In this document: positions 62,395-64,000 of the stretch, one piece after another | How the letters are laid out: each line of letters starts with the position of its first letter | Position numbering within the stretch: position 1 is the stretch's first letter | Source of the DNA: Vulcanococcus limneticus LL | Lineage (GTDB): Bacteria; Cyanobacteriota; Cyanobacteriia; PCC-6307; Cyanobiaceae | Length of the DNA stretch: 64,000 nt | Reading direction: 5' to 3' | NCBI RefSeq assembly: GCF_002252705.1 | Contig: NZ_NQLA01000001.1 | Coordinates: 162,417 to 226,416 of the forward strand | The notes under the pieces: model-generated | Told to the model about the DNA's origin: nothing | Seen by the model: the letters and a program-made list of their open reading frames with translations, nothing else | Database searches by the model: none | Position numbers and translations under genes: made by a program

Positions 62395-63906
62395 ATGGCG
62401 GCCACCCTGATCTGGTTCCGGCGCGATCTGCGCCTGGCCGACCACGCCGTGGTGGAGGCCGCCTGCCGGCGTGGCCCGGTGCTGCCGGTGTTCGTCCTGG
62501 ATGATGCGCTGCTGTTTCACCCCGAGACGGCGGTGGCCCGGGTGGCCTTCCTGCTGGAGAACCTGCGGGCCCTCGACCACGACTGGCGCCGGATCGGCGG
62601 CCGGCTGCTGGTGCGCCGCGGTGAGCCGGCCCAGACCCTGCTGGCCCTGGCCCGCGCCGCCGGGGCCGACCGGCTGATGGCCCACACCGACAGCGAGCGG
62701 CTGGTGGGTCGGGTGCGGGATGCCCGGGTCAACCGGGTCCTCGCGGGAGCGGGGATCGCCGTGGACTGGATCGAACCCGCCGGCGCCACGGGCGCGCTGA
62801 TCAGCTACGCCAGCTGGCGGCGCCACTGGCATGGGGCGATGGCGGCGCCGCTGCACGCCATCCCCGAACGGGCGGTGGTGCCGGAGCCGCGGGGTGCCCT
62901 GGCGGATCTGCCGATCCCCAGCCTGCAGCAGCTGGGCCTGCGGCCCGACGCCAAGCCGATTCCCCCGGCCGGCACCGCCGCGGCCCAGGCCCTGCTGGAG
63001 CGCTTCTGCAGTGGCGCAGCTGCCCGCCGCTATTTCTGGGAGCTGAGCTACCCGGCGGCCAAGGTCAGCACCGGCCTGAGCCCCTACCTGAAATTCGGGG
63101 TGATCTCGCCGCGGCAGTGCCTGAGACGGATCGACGCCCTGGCGGGGGAAGGTGACCGCAGCTTGGGCCGCAGCGCCCTGCAGCTGGCCAGCCGGTTGCG
63201 CTGGGCCGCCGCCATCACCCAGCGCTTCCGCTACCTGCCCCAGCTGGAGCTGCGCTCGCTCTGGAGCCCCTTCGACGCCGAGCCTTTGGGCTTCGATGCC
63301 GAGCTCTACGACGCCTGGCGCGAGGGCCGCACCGGCTTCCCGATCGTGGATGCGGCGGCCCGCTGTCTGCGGGCGGAGGGCGGATGGCGCGAGCTGAACT
63401 TCCGCAGTCGGGCCATCTACGCCAGCTTCCTGGCCAACCTCGGCGGCATCGACTGGCGCTACGGCGCCCTGCACTTCATGCGCCACCTGATCGATGGCGA
63501 CTGTCCGATCGACCACTACCAGTGGGCGATGCAGGCCGGCGTGACCTACCGGGGCGAGAAGGCCTGGAGCCGCATTTACCACCCGGGCCAGGTGGCGGTG
63601 GACCGCTGCGATCCCCAGGGCCTGTTCATCCGTCGCTGGCTGCCGGAGCTGGCCCACCTCACCAACGACCAGCTGGGGGCCCCACCGCCGATGGCCGCCT
63701 ACCCGGCCCCGATCCTCGATTACGAGATGGCGCGCCGCCGCCGGATCGAGCACTTGGCCGAGCGGCGCTGCCGGCTGGCGGCGCCGGGCCGGCGGGAGGG
63801 GGAGATCCGGATCGAGGGTCAGAGCAGGATCCGGACGCCGGGGCCGCTGGCTGGCCTAGCGGAGCTGCCGGCTGATTTCACACCCTTTGCGGCGGAGCGC
63901 TTCTGA
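62395..63906 (+). CDS. DNA photolyase/cryptochrome-family protein
   Basis: A 503-residue flavoprotein with the N-terminal alpha/beta antenna domain (MAATLIWFRRDLRLADHAV) and the C-terminal FAD-binding domain (GLSPYLKFGVISPRQCL, GFPIVDAAARCL, ELNFRSRAIYASFLA). The flavin-adjacent region, which in E. coli photolyase is NNGGWQW, reads IDHYQWAMQAG, unlike either classical CPD photolyase (Asn) or plant cryptochrome (Asp). The IYHPGQVAVDRCDPQG and FIRRWLPEL segments are conserved. Repair activity on CPDs is likely but unproven for this branch. ATG 62395. Confidence 0.88.
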   Translation: MAATLIWFRRDLRLADHAVVEAACRRGPVLPVFVLDDALLFHPETAVARVAFLLENLRALDHDWRRIGGRLLVRRGEPAQTLLALARAAGADRLMAHTDSERLVGRVRDARVNRVLAGAGIAVDWIEPAGATGALISYASWRRHWHGAMAAPLHAIPERAVVPEPRGALADLPIPSLQQLGLRPDAKPIPPAGTAAAQALLERFCSGAAARRYFWELSYPAAKVSTGLSPYLKFGVISPRQCLRRIDALAGEGDRSLGRSALQLASRLRWAAAITQRFRYLPQLELRSLWSPFDAEPLGFDAELYDAWREGRTGFPIVDAAARCLRAEGGWRELNFRSRAIYASFLANLGGIDWRYGALHFMRHLIDGDCPIDHYQWAMQAGVTYRGEKAWSRIYHPGQVAVDRCDPQGLFIRRWLPELAHLTNDQLGAPPPMAAYPAPILDYEMARRRRIEHLAERRCRLAAPGRREGEIRIEGQSRIRTPGPLAGLAELPADFTPFAAERF

Positions 63907-63986
63907 CGTGACCCCCTTTGTCGGTCCAGTCCTTATGAGAGTGGGTGGATGTGGTCATGCTGCAACTCCCTGTTGAGCTGCCTCCA

Positions 63987-64000
63987 GGGGCGTACGCCCC
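63987..64000. other. 14-bp perfect palindrome at the window edge
   Basis: GGGGCGTACGCCCC lies 81 bases after the photolyase stop. It could be the first arm of a hairpin, a terminator or a regulator site; the window ends there, so its context cannot be read. Confidence 0.4.

Overview
The window is a GC-rich, densely packed piece of a cyanobacterial chromosome. Cyanobacterial markers are spread through it: the photosystem II assembly lipoprotein Psb27, a cyAbrB regulator, a Tic22-like protein, a ferrochelatase with a C-terminal chlorophyll-binding (Hlip/CAB) helix, a geranylgeranyl-reductase-like flavoprotein, a plant-type 2Fe-2S ferredoxin, the major sigma factor, and several cyanobacterial DUF proteins. 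The high GC and the gene order (purA-psb27-proS-resolvase-ppa-lepB; hemH-integrase-cobO-pyrH-frr) suggest the picocyanobacterial Synechococcus/Cyanobium group. That is inference from recognised families, not a database result. I see no rRNA, tRNA, CRISPR array, IS element or prophage.

Layout. 0-7 kb: the 3' part of a cytochrome P450, then a translationally coupled pair (TRAP-type solute-binding protein and membrane PAS-GGDEF diguanylate cyclase), an M32 carboxypeptidase, a family I pyrophosphatase and an L,D-transpeptidase. 7-16 kb, minus strand: ClC channel-hemC, a lipid-linked glycosylation module (GT2-GtrA, GT39, PAP2) with DUF1824, and rpoD with its own terminator, preceded by a 0.8 kb leader holding a 15-bp tandem repeat. 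16-24 kb: priA, DUF3153, argB, DUF2854, ssb, cobK, cutA. 24-29 kb, minus strand: PfkB kinase, purA, psb27, proS. 29-35 kb: a 'resolvase'-type DNA-binding protein, a second pyrophosphatase with a substituted catalytic Asp, a methyltransferase, ferredoxin, an ArsC/Spx-like protein, an unrecognised membrane protein and signal peptidase I. 35-43 kb: a degenerate dihydroorotase, a tandem histidine phosphatase, a CPBP protease, an FtsL-like/FtsI pair, an EF-hand transaldolase and a lone cyclic-nucleotide-binding domain. 43-52 kb: flavin reductase, frr-pyrH, cobO, a tyrosine recombinase with a 27-bp coding repeat, hemH, M23 peptidase, IlvB with a C-terminal zinc ribbon. 52-64 kb: Tic22, a four-gene overlapping chain (periplasmic binding protein, ppsA, dual-domain lysozyme inhibitor, 5'-nucleotidase), a metal-site-degenerate MBL protein, a 44-residue CPxC peptide, a flavoprotein, cyAbrB and a photolyase/cryptochrome.

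Most of the window is core metabolism. The most unusual elements are the TRAP-SBP/diguanylate cyclase pair, the intact/degenerate pyrophosphatase pair, several enzyme-like proteins that have lost metal ligands (dihydroorotase, MBL protein), accessory domains on core enzymes (EF hands on transaldolase, zinc ribbon on acetolactate synthase, Hlip on ferrochelatase), the LprI-MliC lysozyme inhibitor fusion inside a translationally coupled operon, and two in-register tandem repeats.
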